Source: Candidatus Heimdallarchaeota archaeon LC_3
GTDB taxonomy: Archaea; Asgardarchaeota; Heimdallarchaeia; Hodarchaeales; LC-3
Direction of reading: 5' to 3'
Assembly: GCA_001940645.1 (NCBI GenBank)
Contig: MDVS01000148.1
Coordinates: 1-64,000 of the forward strand
DNA length: 64,000 nucleotides
Below, piece after piece: positions 47,731 through 56,769 of this stretch (positions are counted from its first letter, which is position 1; the number at the start of each line of letters is the position of its first letter). Position numbers and translations under genes: made by a program. The notes under the pieces are model-generated. The model saw only the letters and a list, made by a program, of their open reading frames with translations, did not search any database and was not told where the DNA came from.

Positions 47731-48313
47731 TTTTCTTCTCCTCCTCGATTAACGATTTTGAGAGATCAAAATATCCAATTGTACGTTCAATTAGGACAAT
47801 AGGGTTATCATCCTCAGTATTGCGTATTAATTCCCATCTATCTAGATCATAATAAAAATCATGAAACATATAAGTCCCTCTTGTACATATCCATGCGTAT
47901 CCCATTGGGTTAGCTATGATATGGTTTATTCCATCTTTGTCTAAAGTTACCATATTGTTTGATATAGAGAGGAAGGCTCTATACTCATTATTCAAAATGG
48001 TTATTTGAGGTGGATAGAAATTATAATTTCTATAATTAATACAAAGAATAAACGCTAAGTCACCTTTTATTGTAAAAACGTCGATTAAGACAACTGGAAA
48101 TTCAGATAATCTCATTTTCCACTGATTACTAAAATATAATGAACTCTTTTCTAGAAATTCTCTAATTTTTTGAAAATGAAGTTTAGCTACCCTTATATCA
48201 AGGAAATCAAATTTTGTTTGCAATCTACTGTGATGTCTATCAATATTGTTCATTATTTGAATATTAGTAACATTTTTAAGGATGTTACCAAGATCCAATT
48301 TCATTTTCTTCAT
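47714..48313 (-). CDS. E2-like conjugating enzyme of a Ubl operon
   Basis: 199 residues. The fold pattern of prokaryotic E2-like proteins is present: an N-terminal helix, a beta meander (FPVVLIDVF, LAFILCINYR), a YPPQI turn (100-104) and a later WICTRG with C143, followed by a W160-containing segment. C143 is the best candidate for the active Cys; the only other Cys (91) is in a core strand. Position between the Ubl and JAB/E1 genes supports the call. Inferred: accepts the Ubl thioester from the E1 and transfers it to a target. The start is ATG, 19 bases after the Ubl stop. Confidence 0.78.
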   Translation of the reverse strand: MKKMKLDLGNILKNVTNIQIMNNIDRHHSRLQTKFDFLDIRVAKLHFQKIREFLEKSSLYFSNQWKMRLSEFPVVLIDVFTIKGDLAFILCINYRNYNFYPPQITILNNEYRAFLSISNNMVTLDKDGINHIIANPMGYAWICTRGTYMFHDFYYDLDRWELIRNTEDDNPIVLIERTIGYFDLSKSLIEEEKKNLSKN

Positions 48314-48332
48314 TTGAAAACTCGCGTATTAT

Positions 48333-48587
48333 TTAATCGAACATTCCACCAGTGCTAGCACCCTTTGTAAGTGTAATAGTAGCTGGCTTTGTAAATCCTT
48401 GATCCTTAAAGCTTTTATTTAGATCTAAGGTGTTACCATCCGCTTTCGCTTCCCATTCTTTTGAAAAGGTGATATTAAAAGATTTAAGAGCTTTAACTAC
48501 GGCTGCTTGAATAACTTGAGTCTCAATAACTTCTATCTCTGTAGGGTTTCCATTAACAATAAATATTATCTTAAATTTGTCTGGCAT
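48333..48587 (-). CDS. Ubiquitin-like modifier, DUF2604-like, with a GG-MFD tail
   Basis: 84 residues forming one beta-grasp domain: an IIFIVNGNPTEIEV hairpin, a QAAVVKALKSF helix, then KEWEAKADGNTLDL and FTKPATITLTKG. The match is to DUF2604-like Ubls (VNG opening, W-E near the middle, G-x-x-L-D). It ends STGGMFD, so GG at residues 80-81 is followed by three residues that a protease must remove before activation, a task for the JAB gene two positions downstream. Start ATG with TGGAGGT eight bases upstream. It is the first gene of the operon. Confidence 0.85.
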   Translation of the reverse strand: MPDKFKIIFIVNGNPTEIEVIETQVIQAAVVKALKSFNITFSKEWEAKADGNTLDLNKSFKDQGFTKPATITLTKGASTGGMFD

Positions 48588-48595
48588 TAATCTTT

Positions 48596-48634
48596 ACCTC
48601 CATGAAAATAAAGATTATATTATTTTATAAGTAT
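48596..48634 (-). promoter_or_regulatory. Promoter and ribosome site of the Ubl operon
   Basis: Read on the minus strand, CTTATAAAAT (about 48622-48631) is a TATA box about 40 bases before the ATG, and TGGAGGT (48596-48602) is a strong Shine-Dalgarno site. No other promoter-like element is seen inside the four-gene unit, so it probably yields one transcript. Confidence 0.6.
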
Positions 48635-49066
48635 TTACAACACTTAAGTAAAAGTGAACTTGAGTTCCGAATTGGAAATCTGTTCAAAATATGTTCTCTT
48701 ACATAATCTTAATACATAATACTTTTTATCCTGCATTGGTAACAAGGCCTTTGTGCTTTGAGATTTGAGAATAATCCAATTTTCATGCGGTGATTACATT
48801 TCTTGCAGGAATTATGACAATCGTAAAATTCTTGTTTCTTGCTTATTTAGTCTCCAAATATTGATAAATGGGCAACAGAAGTAGGGGTGTCGAAGAGAAC
48901 ATTAAGACCACCTCTATAGTCTATGAATATTTGAAAAAATTGATGTTTGATGAAAAAGAGGGAATTTTCACTTCATTTTTATTTTCGAAGAAATTTGGAG
49001 TCTAAAGATTAAACTTATACTTTTCATGTATAATACAACAAAAATCTGTTTAATTGGTGGAAATGT
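48635..49066. other. Intergenic with zinc-ribbon scrap
   Basis: 432 bases between the divergent Ubl operon and the EVE-like gene. A minus-strand frame near 48710-48845 encodes a short ribbon-like piece (CKKCNHRM, then CYQC) with no start, similar in style to the TPR-protein ribbons; probably a relic. Confidence 0.4.
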
Positions 49067-49573
49067 GTGAAGATATGGAAAATTTCAGCGGGATACGGAA
49101 GTCAAGACTGGGAAGAATGGAAAGAAGAAAGTTATTGCAAACTTGGTCAATGGAGGAAAAAATATTACTTAAAGATTAAAAGAGATTTGAAAAAGGGATA
49201 TGAAAATGAACAAGATTTTTTCACCAAAACCAAATTTAAGGGATCACCAATAAATGATTGGAGAAAACAATTAGCTGATTTTACATGGGGAATTAAAAAA
49301 AACGATATAATTTTTTGCTATAAACACAAATATTTCGTTGGTTGGACAGTAATTACAAAAGATAGTAAATATTATTACCAATCTTCTGGTCATTTCCGAA
49401 ATGTTGAATGGCATGATTTTGATCCTCCTATTAACCTATTCCCATATAAATGGATGCTATATGGTGTTTTACCAGATATAAATCTATCAAATAGAAATGT
49501 TGGAAAGTTTCAAAGCTTCTTTGGCTGTAGACTTACAAATTACGGATCTGTCAAAAAAGAGTTGGATTTTTGA
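49067..49573 (+). CDS. EVE/PUA-like domain protein
   Basis: 168 residues. The opening KIWKISAGYGSQDWEEW is typical of EVE/PUA-like domains fused to McrB-type proteins, with an aromatic start, then WGIKKNDIIFCYK and FVGWTVIT strands. These domains bind modified cytosine or other bases in DNA. No nuclease or GTPase is fused here. The final ~25 residues are less convincing, and the next gene overlaps them by 77 bases in another frame, hinting at a small frameshift. Confidence 0.62.
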   Translation: MKIWKISAGYGSQDWEEWKEESYCKLGQWRKKYYLKIKRDLKKGYENEQDFFTKTKFKGSPINDWRKQLADFTWGIKKNDIIFCYKHKYFVGWTVITKDSKYYYQSSGHFRNVEWHDFDPPINLFPYKWMLYGVLPDINLSNRNVGKFQSFFGCRLTNYGSVKKELDF

Positions 49574-49949
49574 TATAACTATTCGTAACCAGAGTAGAAT
49601 CAGACAAGAAATATATTCTGTAACTCTTTTGAAAATCCCTATAATGAATGATACTATTCCCACATTGACAGATAATAATCTTATTTCATGGTTGAACGAC
49701 CTTAAACATCAAATTCCTATTGCTTCTGAAAAATTTCCCTTCTTAATTAATCGTGAGCAGGAAGATCACATATTTGCAGTTGATGCCAAAGAAAACAATA
49801 ATTTCATCTTAGTCGTAGTCCTTGAACCAGTTATAACCTACAAATGGTATAAAAAAATTATCAGGAAAGTATTGTTTAAGAAATCAATTGAAAAATTAAT
49901 GTCCAGAAAAACATTCTTACATATGAATACACTTGAAGCGACAAATTAA
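49497..49949 (+). CDS. Small beta-rich protein, overlapping the EVE-like gene
   Basis: 150 residues from a TTG inside the preceding gene. Strands such as WIFDITIRNQSRIRQEIYSV look like a soluble beta-sandwich, followed by a charged C-terminal helix. No family recognised. The overlap suggests translational coupling or a frameshifted continuation. Confidence 0.5.
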   Translation: MLESFKASLAVDLQITDLSKKSWIFDITIRNQSRIRQEIYSVTLLKIPIMNDTIPTLTDNNLISWLNDLKHQIPIASEKFPFLINREQEDHIFAVDAKENNNFILVVVLEPVITYKWYKKIIRKVLFKKSIEKLMSRKTFLHMNTLEATN

Positions 49950-50045
49950 TGTTTCTAGCTGCTTTTACAACGAACTAATCTTTTTTGTCATTCCGATTCT
50001 TTGGGTTTTTTGGTATTTTATTAAGGAAAAACGATACCTGGAAAT

Positions 50046-50345
50046 TTAACTACTTGATTTTTCTAAATTAGTCTTTATCCTTCCACCTCCCAATACTGCT
50101 AATCGAAGTGAGTAAGAACCCAAAACAGGGATCACCGGTATTTTAATAGAGATTTCAACTAAAGTAATATACCAATCGAAAAGAAATCTAACACCTGATA
50201 TTAATTGACTGAATGCATCATTCGAATCAATTAACATGAGAACAAAAACCCAAAATAATATAATTAGTGCAATAATTAATATTTCTGAAATAAAATCATC
50301 TTTATTAGCATTCCGAGACAAAAGACCACGCTCCATTGAAAACAA
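50046..50345 (-). CDS. Small membrane protein
   Basis: 99 residues with one clear hydrophobic helix (EILIIALIILFWVFVLML) and a second moderately hydrophobic part. Ends in a basic tail. No family known. It is divergent from the gene at 50464. Confidence 0.45.
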   Translation of the reverse strand: MFSMERGLLSRNANKDDFISEILIIALIILFWVFVLMLIDSNDAFSQLISGVRFLFDWYITLVEISIKIPVIPVLGSYSLRLAVLGGGRIKTNLEKSSS

Positions 50346-50463
50346 ATTATAGGTAGAATGACCTTTATTAATTTTTGGGATTACTGGTGTTTTTGTCGGA
50401 ATTTACAGAAAAAACTTCTTTCCTCTTCCCCAATTTATTTAAATTAATACTCTATTTTTACTT

Positions 50464-51097
50464 ATGCAAGAAATCGCTTTAACCAATATTACCCTTGTCT
50501 TTGTTGTATTTACATTTTTTTTTACTATTTGGCTTGATAGGATAAGAAATCGAGTTAAGGGACCAATATTTTACTTCAACCGCCCTTTCTTACAGGAAGC
50601 TAAATATTATTCATCTCAAAACTTTACAAATTTGCAATTTATATTAAATATTCAAAATGGGGGAGATAGACCTGGCACTCTATTTCTTGAATCCATGATA
50701 TTAAGTCTTGAAGCTGATAATGATAAATTTGAATTAAAATTTAAACCAGAAGGTGATAATCCCTATGCCTTTGAAATGGTCTTTCAAATTAATTATATAG
50801 ATAGAAGAGGGTTCAATTTTAGAAACTTGGCAATTAGTGGCCAAAGAATGGGCAATAGTAGAAATTTTAGGAAAGAATTTCCCCCTATTAATAGATTTAC
50901 CTCAAGTATTGTTTATTGACTTAAATGGACCTCCTTCTAATGCTTTAGACGAGATATTTACTTCATCTTTGTCCAGTAGTAATACTTCTTCCATACCGTC
51001 GATTATTCATACTACTTACTTCCCGTCAATATTTTTAATAGTAATTCCCATAATTGTTATTGCGATTCATAGAATAAAGAAAAAAATTAAGAAATAA
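50464..51097 (+). pseudogene. Membrane protein apparently split by a frameshift
   Basis: An N-terminal frame (50464-50919) opens with a transmembrane helix (ITLVFVVFTFFFTIWL) and a beta-rich domain; its last ~30 residues have poor composition. The next frame, open from about 50837, reads KEWAIVEILGKNF, then Ser/Thr-rich linker and a terminal hydrophobic helix ending KKKIKK. Joined by one shift near 50820-50840 they make one two-helix protein. It could be a natural overlap, but a disrupted single gene is likelier. Confidence 0.5.
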
Positions 51098-51376
51098 ACA
51101 AATTCCAAGATGCTTATAAAAATTATTATTGTGCGGGAAAAAGATTAGCAGAACAAGAAGTCAAGTTAACTAACTTACCTCTAATTGTATTATCTTCGAA
51201 GTTAGATTTATTTTTATTTGAAACGACTATAAAATCAGAAAATAATCCTTGGATAGCTTTACAAAATCTGATTAGAATATTTTTACGTCTCGTGGTATAA
51301 ATTTCTTTAGACATAAATTAAGAATTTTTAAAAGGCACTAATTATCTAAATTCAAATATCAGTAGGAGATTTTTAA

Positions 51377-51592
51377 ATGGAAGTTAAAGAAGAAACGTTT
51401 GAAAAAATGGAAATGTTATTTGGATTGAAAGTTAATAAAAAGACTATAATTTCTGACAGAAAAACATGGTCAGGGCAACAAAATATGTTTATTATGTTAC
51501 AAAAGACCGTGATAGGTCTTTTTGAAAAAGTCGAGGAGTTAGAAAAGCAAGTCCAACAATTAAAAGATAAAACAGACTCGCGAAATCTATGA
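51377..51592 (+). CDS. Small coiled-coil protein
   Basis: 71 residues, ATG with AGGAG ten bases upstream. The C-terminal 40 residues form heptads (LFEKVEELEKQVQQLKD). Possibly an oligomerisation or adaptor protein. The following 44-codon frame is on the same strand after 30 bases. Confidence 0.55.
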   Translation: MEVKEETFEKMEMLFGLKVNKKTIISDRKTWSGQQNMFIMLQKTVIGLFEKVEELEKQVQQLKDKTDSRNL

Positions 51593-51622
51593 TATTACAA
51601 TTATTTATTAGAAATTATTGAT

Positions 51623-51757
51623 ATGGGAGAACAAGCAAAATGTTGGGAAAATATAACTGGATCAATAATATATGTTCCATCACTTAAAGAAAACAAAATA
51701 ATTTCCTATTCTTACACAGTAGCTGGAAAAAAATATGAAACTAAGAAGAATGTGTAG
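51623..51757 (+). CDS. Very small unknown protein
   Basis: A 44-codon frame starting MGEQAKCWENITG with even, coding-like composition (GSIIYVPSLKENK then a YSYTVAGKKYE strand). No family. Probable partner of, or fragment after, the coiled-coil gene. Confidence 0.4.
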   Translation: MGEQAKCWENITGSIIYVPSLKENKIISYSYTVAGKKYETKKNV

Positions 51758-52077
51758 ACTTATTTGAATAAATTTGCGAAATAATGAATTTTGACCAATG
51801 ATTACAGTAATTGAGTGATTACATTTGTTTTTGGTCGCCAAATTTCTTATCTGAAATGCTCTTTTATAAGAACTAGATTTTTATCATATCTTGAATGTAT
51901 TAAAGTCATCTCATAGGGAATAAATATTAGGGATTTTAGAAACAAGAAATTACATTTACAATTTCTATTTGTGAAAACATTATTTCAAAGTCATTAGACT
52001 CAGAATTATTGATTGAATAAGATTAAGTTCTGTCACTGATTTAAAGAATTCAGGATCATTACCCACATTTGGTAATT
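51758..52077. other. Intergenic, no gene seen
   Basis: AT-rich sequence between convergent small genes; nothing supportable. Confidence 0.45.
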
Positions 52078-52311
52078 TCATTTGGTAATTTCTTTCGGAT
52101 TATTAAATGTAATCTCAGGTGCGAATTCATAACTATATTCACCACTATGACGTGTAAGTATAAATCCAACCCCGTCATCTGGAAAAGTATAAGTTTCAGG
52201 GTTTTCCCTGTCTGAAAGATGTCCTTTAGGAATTTTAAAGATTCCTGTTACAACTTCCCAGTCTTTTTTCTTATATTCATAAGTATTTCCGCAATCATTC
52301 AATGTTTTCAT
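52078..52311 (-). CDS. Small unknown protein
   Basis: 77 residues from ATG. Polar, with YTFPDDGVGFILTRHSG in the middle and a K-rich end. Beta character; no family recognised. Confidence 0.45.
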   Translation of the reverse strand: MKTLNDCGNTYEYKKKDWEVVTGIFKIPKGHLSDRENPETYTFPDDGVGFILTRHSGEYSYEFAPEITFNNPKEITK

Positions 52312-52549
52312 AGATTGTATTAGAGATATCTGTACTATTCCAGATACTAAACCGGATTTAGACGAAATAATGTATTATTTTAATAACATTCCTTCAATTA
52401 TTAGTTTGGATATTTTTTGAAGGTTTTTTTTTTCAAGATTTCAGCACTTTTGAAAATGACCTTATCAATAAATGAAGTTAGAAATGAAGAAATTGAATTT
52501 TTAATATTTATTCTTTATTCTAAAAACACCCTTTAACTCGCAAATAATG

Positions 52550-53848
52550 TCAAATTTCTGATCCTCTTATAATACCCTCATTAAGTTCCTTGAAAACAAT
52601 TTTAATTTCATCATTTGAAATAAAGAACAATTGAGTCAATTTGCTAAATTTTTCTTCAGAGATTGAACCTTCAATACAAAATAACTTAATAGAATCTCTT
52701 TTTTTTTGATTATGGAATACAAGATCTTGAGAATAGGTGGGTTCTTCAAAAAAGAGACTCCTTGCGCTAATATACCTAAAACAATCTTTTCTTAAATTGA
52801 AAATACTATGAAGATATCTATTAATAATATTTCCTTCTATTGATGAATCTTGAGGCCTAAATTCGTAAAAGTGAAAATGTATTTCAAAATCTTTATCCCT
52901 TCTATCAACAATGGCTCTAATGGGATATCTTGCTAAACCTAATTTATTAGGGTAATATATCGAGACCATAAGCTTTTCTTGTACACTTTTTTGGATTATT
53001 TTAGAAAGAGAATATGGAATTCCACGTATTTTTTCATAATTAGAAGTAACTGAATAATCTTCTGAAGAATAGAAAGGATCTAACGCTATGCCTATATTGT
53101 AATTGTTATCTCTAAATTCTGACTGAATATTAATTAAAAAATCACCATTTATGACTTCCTTTGCTCTAATAAATCTATTCAGATAAGGATGAAACTTTAA
53201 AAATTTACCATCAAATTTAATTTGACCTCCAGTAAACATTTCATCTCTTCTCTCTTGGTCATTTAATTGTAAGAGGCGATATTTCTTATATTTTCCGTTA
53301 AATATTCTTCTCTCTAGTCTAGGCATTAATTTATAAATGGAATTATCAGGAATTCCTTTAATAAAGGGATAATTTGTAAACCACCAGTAATTAGGAAAGA
53401 TAACTAAATCTTCTAATTTAATTAATCTAACAAAATCAACGTCATTTTGATTCTCACCCATTAATTTTCTATTTTCAGTCATATATTCATTCGGAGAAAG
53501 AATAAAAAAAAGATTGGACTTATTAAATCCTTCAGAAATTATTTTGAGAACCTGAGATTTTCCAATTAAAAAAATAATAACTTTTTCCTGATCGTTTTGC
53601 AAATTCTTTAGGTTACTACTAAAATCAATCATAGAAATGATTTGATCAAACTCAGAATCTAATTCGTTTTTTTCAGATTGATGACCATATAATTTAGTGT
53701 TAGGATTAAAAATTTTAAAGGACTTTATTGCGTAACATAGTTTTTCTATGTAAATAGGTGACAATTGATTCTGAAGACCACCAATGTTATTGAGATCAAA
53801 AATAAACAAATAACGAAAATTACTTGAAAAATTTATTTTGAAACTCAA
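52550..53848 (-). CDS. Large unknown protein, possibly with a nuclease-like N-terminus
   Basis: 432 residues, no family recognised. The opening FRYLFIFDLNNIGGLQ has the shape of a NYN/PIN first strand (F-x-D-x-x-N), and KVIIFLIGKSQ reads as a later strand, but the rest of the acidic set is unclear. The C-terminal half is beta-rich. Start ATG. Isolated from neighbours. Confidence 0.5.
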   Translation of the reverse strand: MSFKINFSSNFRYLFIFDLNNIGGLQNQLSPIYIEKLCYAIKSFKIFNPNTKLYGHQSEKNELDSEFDQIISMIDFSSNLKNLQNDQEKVIIFLIGKSQVLKIISEGFNKSNLFFILSPNEYMTENRKLMGENQNDVDFVRLIKLEDLVIFPNYWWFTNYPFIKGIPDNSIYKLMPRLERRIFNGKYKKYRLLQLNDQERRDEMFTGGQIKFDGKFLKFHPYLNRFIRAKEVINGDFLINIQSEFRDNNYNIGIALDPFYSSEDYSVTSNYEKIRGIPYSLSKIIQKSVQEKLMVSIYYPNKLGLARYPIRAIVDRRDKDFEIHFHFYEFRPQDSSIEGNIINRYLHSIFNLRKDCFRYISARSLFFEEPTYSQDLVFHNQKKRDSIKLFCIEGSISEEKFSKLTQLFFISNDEIKIVFKELNEGIIRGSEI

Positions 53849-54259
53849 TATTACTTACAATCCGCAATCCGATGATGTTGAATAGTTTTTAAATTATTTT
53901 TCTTCTAATGGATAAAAGAAAATTTCTTGATTTAAAGCCTATTTCAAAAGTAAACTATTCCTAATAACCAATATTTCTGTAATGAATTTGTTTCCACTTT
54001 TTAATTATCAAAACATATTTACTATTATTGTTTCCGTTGTTGGTTGTTGTATTGTCGTTGTACTTATTTCAGCTGTTGTCTCCGTTGTAGTAACTGATTG
54101 TGTTATTATTTGTGATGGTCCTACTTGGTAGACCATTTCAGGACTCTTAATCCAATTTACTTCCGTTTGGAATAAACTTGGGATGTGACTAATTTGAAAA
54201 ACCTTACTCATGTAATATCTAAACTAGCAATAATATTTAAATTTGGATTATAATCAGTT
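53849..54259. other. Intergenic, no gene seen
   Basis: A minus-strand 67-codon frame at 54008-54211 is dominated by Thr/Gln runs and is not convincing by itself, but might be the tail of a decayed surface-protein gene. Confidence 0.4.
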
Positions 54260-54658
54260 TTAAGTTCGGTATTTCCTTGTTTTATCTTTTTCATAATATT
54301 TTTTTTTCAGTATTTTGAATCTTATTCCACTAATGTAACGGATTGGAGATCAGAATATCTTGAACAAGAATTAAAAGGTGATTTCTGCTATGATAAATTA
54401 AATGGTTTTAATGACTGGATAAATTTGGATTACGTTTTTACAGATAATGCCAATTACGCGCCTGGAGTGCATATCACACCTACCGATTCAGAAATCACTT
54501 TCACTGAAGCTGAAACAATAAAAATTTTTTGGGAAGCAGTAATAGAAACAGTAGAATTAATTGAAGATGGATCAACGCCTCCCTCGTCTAATGTAGAATT
54601 ATCAATTATACTTTTCGCATTTGCTCTGGTAATGGTGATAAAAAGAAAGAATAAATAA
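54260..54658 (+). pseudogene. Secreted protein remnant with C-terminal anchor
   Basis: The frame is open from 54260 without an ATG. It encodes a hydrophobic stretch, then FESYSTNVTDWRSEYLEQ, an acidic part, PPSSN, and a final helix with KRKNK, the usual anchor of surface proteins here. A 5' truncated gene is likely. Confidence 0.5.
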
Positions 54659-55553
54659 CAAAGAAAGAACACATTTTTACTTCAAAGACGATAATATAGT
54701 CTAGAAGAATAATTGTTAATAAACAAAAAATTGACCGAATTTTAAGATTATTTTTTTTTCATTTTGGGGTATTTCATATATAAAAGAATTCTTCTTTAAT
54801 ATATTAGATAGTTCAATCTGTGGATTTTTTGTCCTATGAGCTCAAAAACTTCTTCTGAAAAAGAAATCTTATCGAAAGACATTATACCAGAAAATTCTAT
54901 ATTCTCAATGTTTCTTATTGAAGTTTTGGAGGAGAATATGTATTATTTTCTCTATCAATTATAACAATTATAGTATTGTTAAAAAGGAAGAGAAGTTCTT
55001 AATTTTTCATCTTATATTTTCTTTTTTTTGGGCACAAATCTGTCATGAAGTTGAGAGATTAAATAGATCCAAAAGGGAAAAATAATACATGACCTTTAAG
55101 CAAAAATCTTTATACCAGATTATATTATTGTGGTCATTTGGGAGTTTAGATATGAAATCTAAGAAGTTTTTTACACTTGCTGTTTTCATCCTACTGATAA
55201 TGAATATTTCTTCATTTTACCTTGTCCTTAGATTATAATCTTTTATTGACGGGGTTTTCTAGATAATTCATAATTAGATCAGTAAAAAATGCAAAAAAAA
55301 GAAGTATTTTAAGAAAATTGATAAAGAAATAAATATTGATCAGAAAAAATAAAAAATCCATTATTTCAAATTTGTGTTTTTCATACAAACCGATGATATT
55401 AAAAAAGGTAAATTTAACTCTTCAGGATGATGTCTTAAAAATAATAATATCTGTAATTCAGAATTCAGAATTTGGGGTGAAAATTTTTGGCAACAGTAAT
55501 AAAAAATAGTTGTGGATGGTTGTGGGAACTATTAAGACTCCTTGTATGCTTGA
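54659..55553. other. Intergenic with an isolated signal-peptide ORF
   Basis: A 28-codon frame at 55152-55238 encodes a complete signal-peptide-like sequence (MKSKKFFTLAVFILL) and then stops. It could be the severed 5' end of the surface-protein pieces at 55554-56275. Otherwise nothing supportable. Confidence 0.45.
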
Positions 55554-55928
55554 TTGCTAGAGCAAAAGTTTCTTATGAGCCTGAAAAATGGAACGATGAC
55601 AACGGTATTCAATTCAGAAATAAATTGTAATGAGGTTACTCAAGGTGCTATTTCTGATGGACTATCAAGCGTCGATTGTGATGACACATGTCCTCCCTGT
55701 CCAGAAAAAAGTCATAAAGTTGCTTTAGTAATTTGGCCTGGTGTCGACTATCATTGGTATCGTCAAGATTTTGACGGTAAATGGTCACATAAACCAGGTG
55801 GGACTCCTGCTACAAATTTAGATAATTCAAAAAATATTATTCTCGATCCTCGTCAGGCAGATAGAGGAAATTATACTGTATTCTGTGGATGTTTTTGTTC
55901 CTGTCAAGTTCTCATAAATATTAGATGA
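55554..55928 (+). pseudogene. Extracellular domain fragment with WSHKPG motif
   Basis: 124 residues, start unclear (TTG). A Cys-rich part (CDDTCPPCPEK) is followed by DYHWYRQDFDGKWSHKPGGT, TNLDNS, LDPRQADRGNYT and FCGCFCSC. From memory, a motif of the form H-Y-x-W/Y-R-x(n)-W-S-H-K-P-G-x-T-x-x-T-N occurs in assorted secreted proteins of bacteria and protists, with unknown function. No signal peptide is in this frame. Confidence 0.5.
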
Positions 55929-55966
55929 TTTTAGAAAAGAAAGAAGTAATATTAAAATGAAAGTGA

Positions 55967-56275
55967 AAGTCAGAATTCAATATCACAGCAACTGAGCTTG
56001 GATTTATAGAATTCGTTTTAGTGGGAATCGATTTCGCTGGAAATATTGGCTATTTAGCTAATGGGACTGAGACATTCAAAATCAATTTTATTTCTCAACC
56101 CTCTACTACAACTACAACACCCACAAGTTCAACTTCTATTTCATCAACTTCCAGTAAAGACACTACTCCAACGACTTCTAATCCTGTTTCAACAGCTTCT
56201 CTTAATATTTGGATAATTTTTGTAAGTATATTATTTTTTGGTGTTTATAATCGAAAAAGAAAAAGGAATTTATGA
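55967..56275 (+). pseudogene. Surface protein C-terminus remnant
   Basis: Open from 55967 without ATG. An Ig-like piece (SEFNITATELGFIEFVLVG then NGTETFKI) leads to a Thr/Ser/Pro linker and a terminal helix with RKRKRNL. This is the end of a membrane-anchored surface protein whose front is missing; the signal-peptide ORF at 55152 and the WSHKPG fragment may be other pieces of it. Confidence 0.55.
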
Positions 56276-56547
56276 GGTTATATAAAATGGGAATCATTGA
56301 TGATGTAAAAAGCAATTTTTGGAAACTTTTCGTTCTAACGATATATTTTATTATTTATCTTTTAGATTTGACTGCATTTCTCCTCCAATCTGCAATAACT
56401 ATTGGGCCTTTTGAATTTTCATATGTTCAGGAATTATTAAAAAATCAATTAGGAGAAACAGAAAGATTGTTGTTCCCATTATTCATTTATGGATTTCTAT
56501 TCCTTGTTCCAATAATCTCAAATTATTTGTTGGAAAAAATTGAATAA
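56272..56547 (+). CDS. Small two-helix membrane protein
   Basis: 91 residues, ATG overlapping the previous stop (ATGA). Two hydrophobic helices (LFVLTIYFIIYLLDLTAF and LFPLFIYGFLFLVPII) separated by a polar loop. No family known. Confidence 0.5.
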   Translation: MRLYKMGIIDDVKSNFWKLFVLTIYFIIYLLDLTAFLLQSAITIGPFEFSYVQELLKNQLGETERLLFPLFIYGFLFLVPIISNYLLEKIE

Positions 56548-56769
56548 TTGATAGTGAGAGATAATTGAAAGTGGATATATTATACAAAAAGGTTGAAGAA
56601 CGATACTCAATTGGTGAAGACATTCACCCAGTCATTTAATTGATATTGGAATTTATAAATACATGTTCGGATAGGAAATTGATAGAAAAGAAGAAGAAGA
56701 CACAATATTGAAATATTAATATCTTCAATGAAAATGTTGGAGATTTTGGGATGATTTTTTTCTTTATTT

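Noticed and set aside
54008..54211. Thr/Gln-rich 67-codon ORF
   Set aside because: Low complexity with no start signal or partner; may be surface-gene debris but cannot be supported as a gene.
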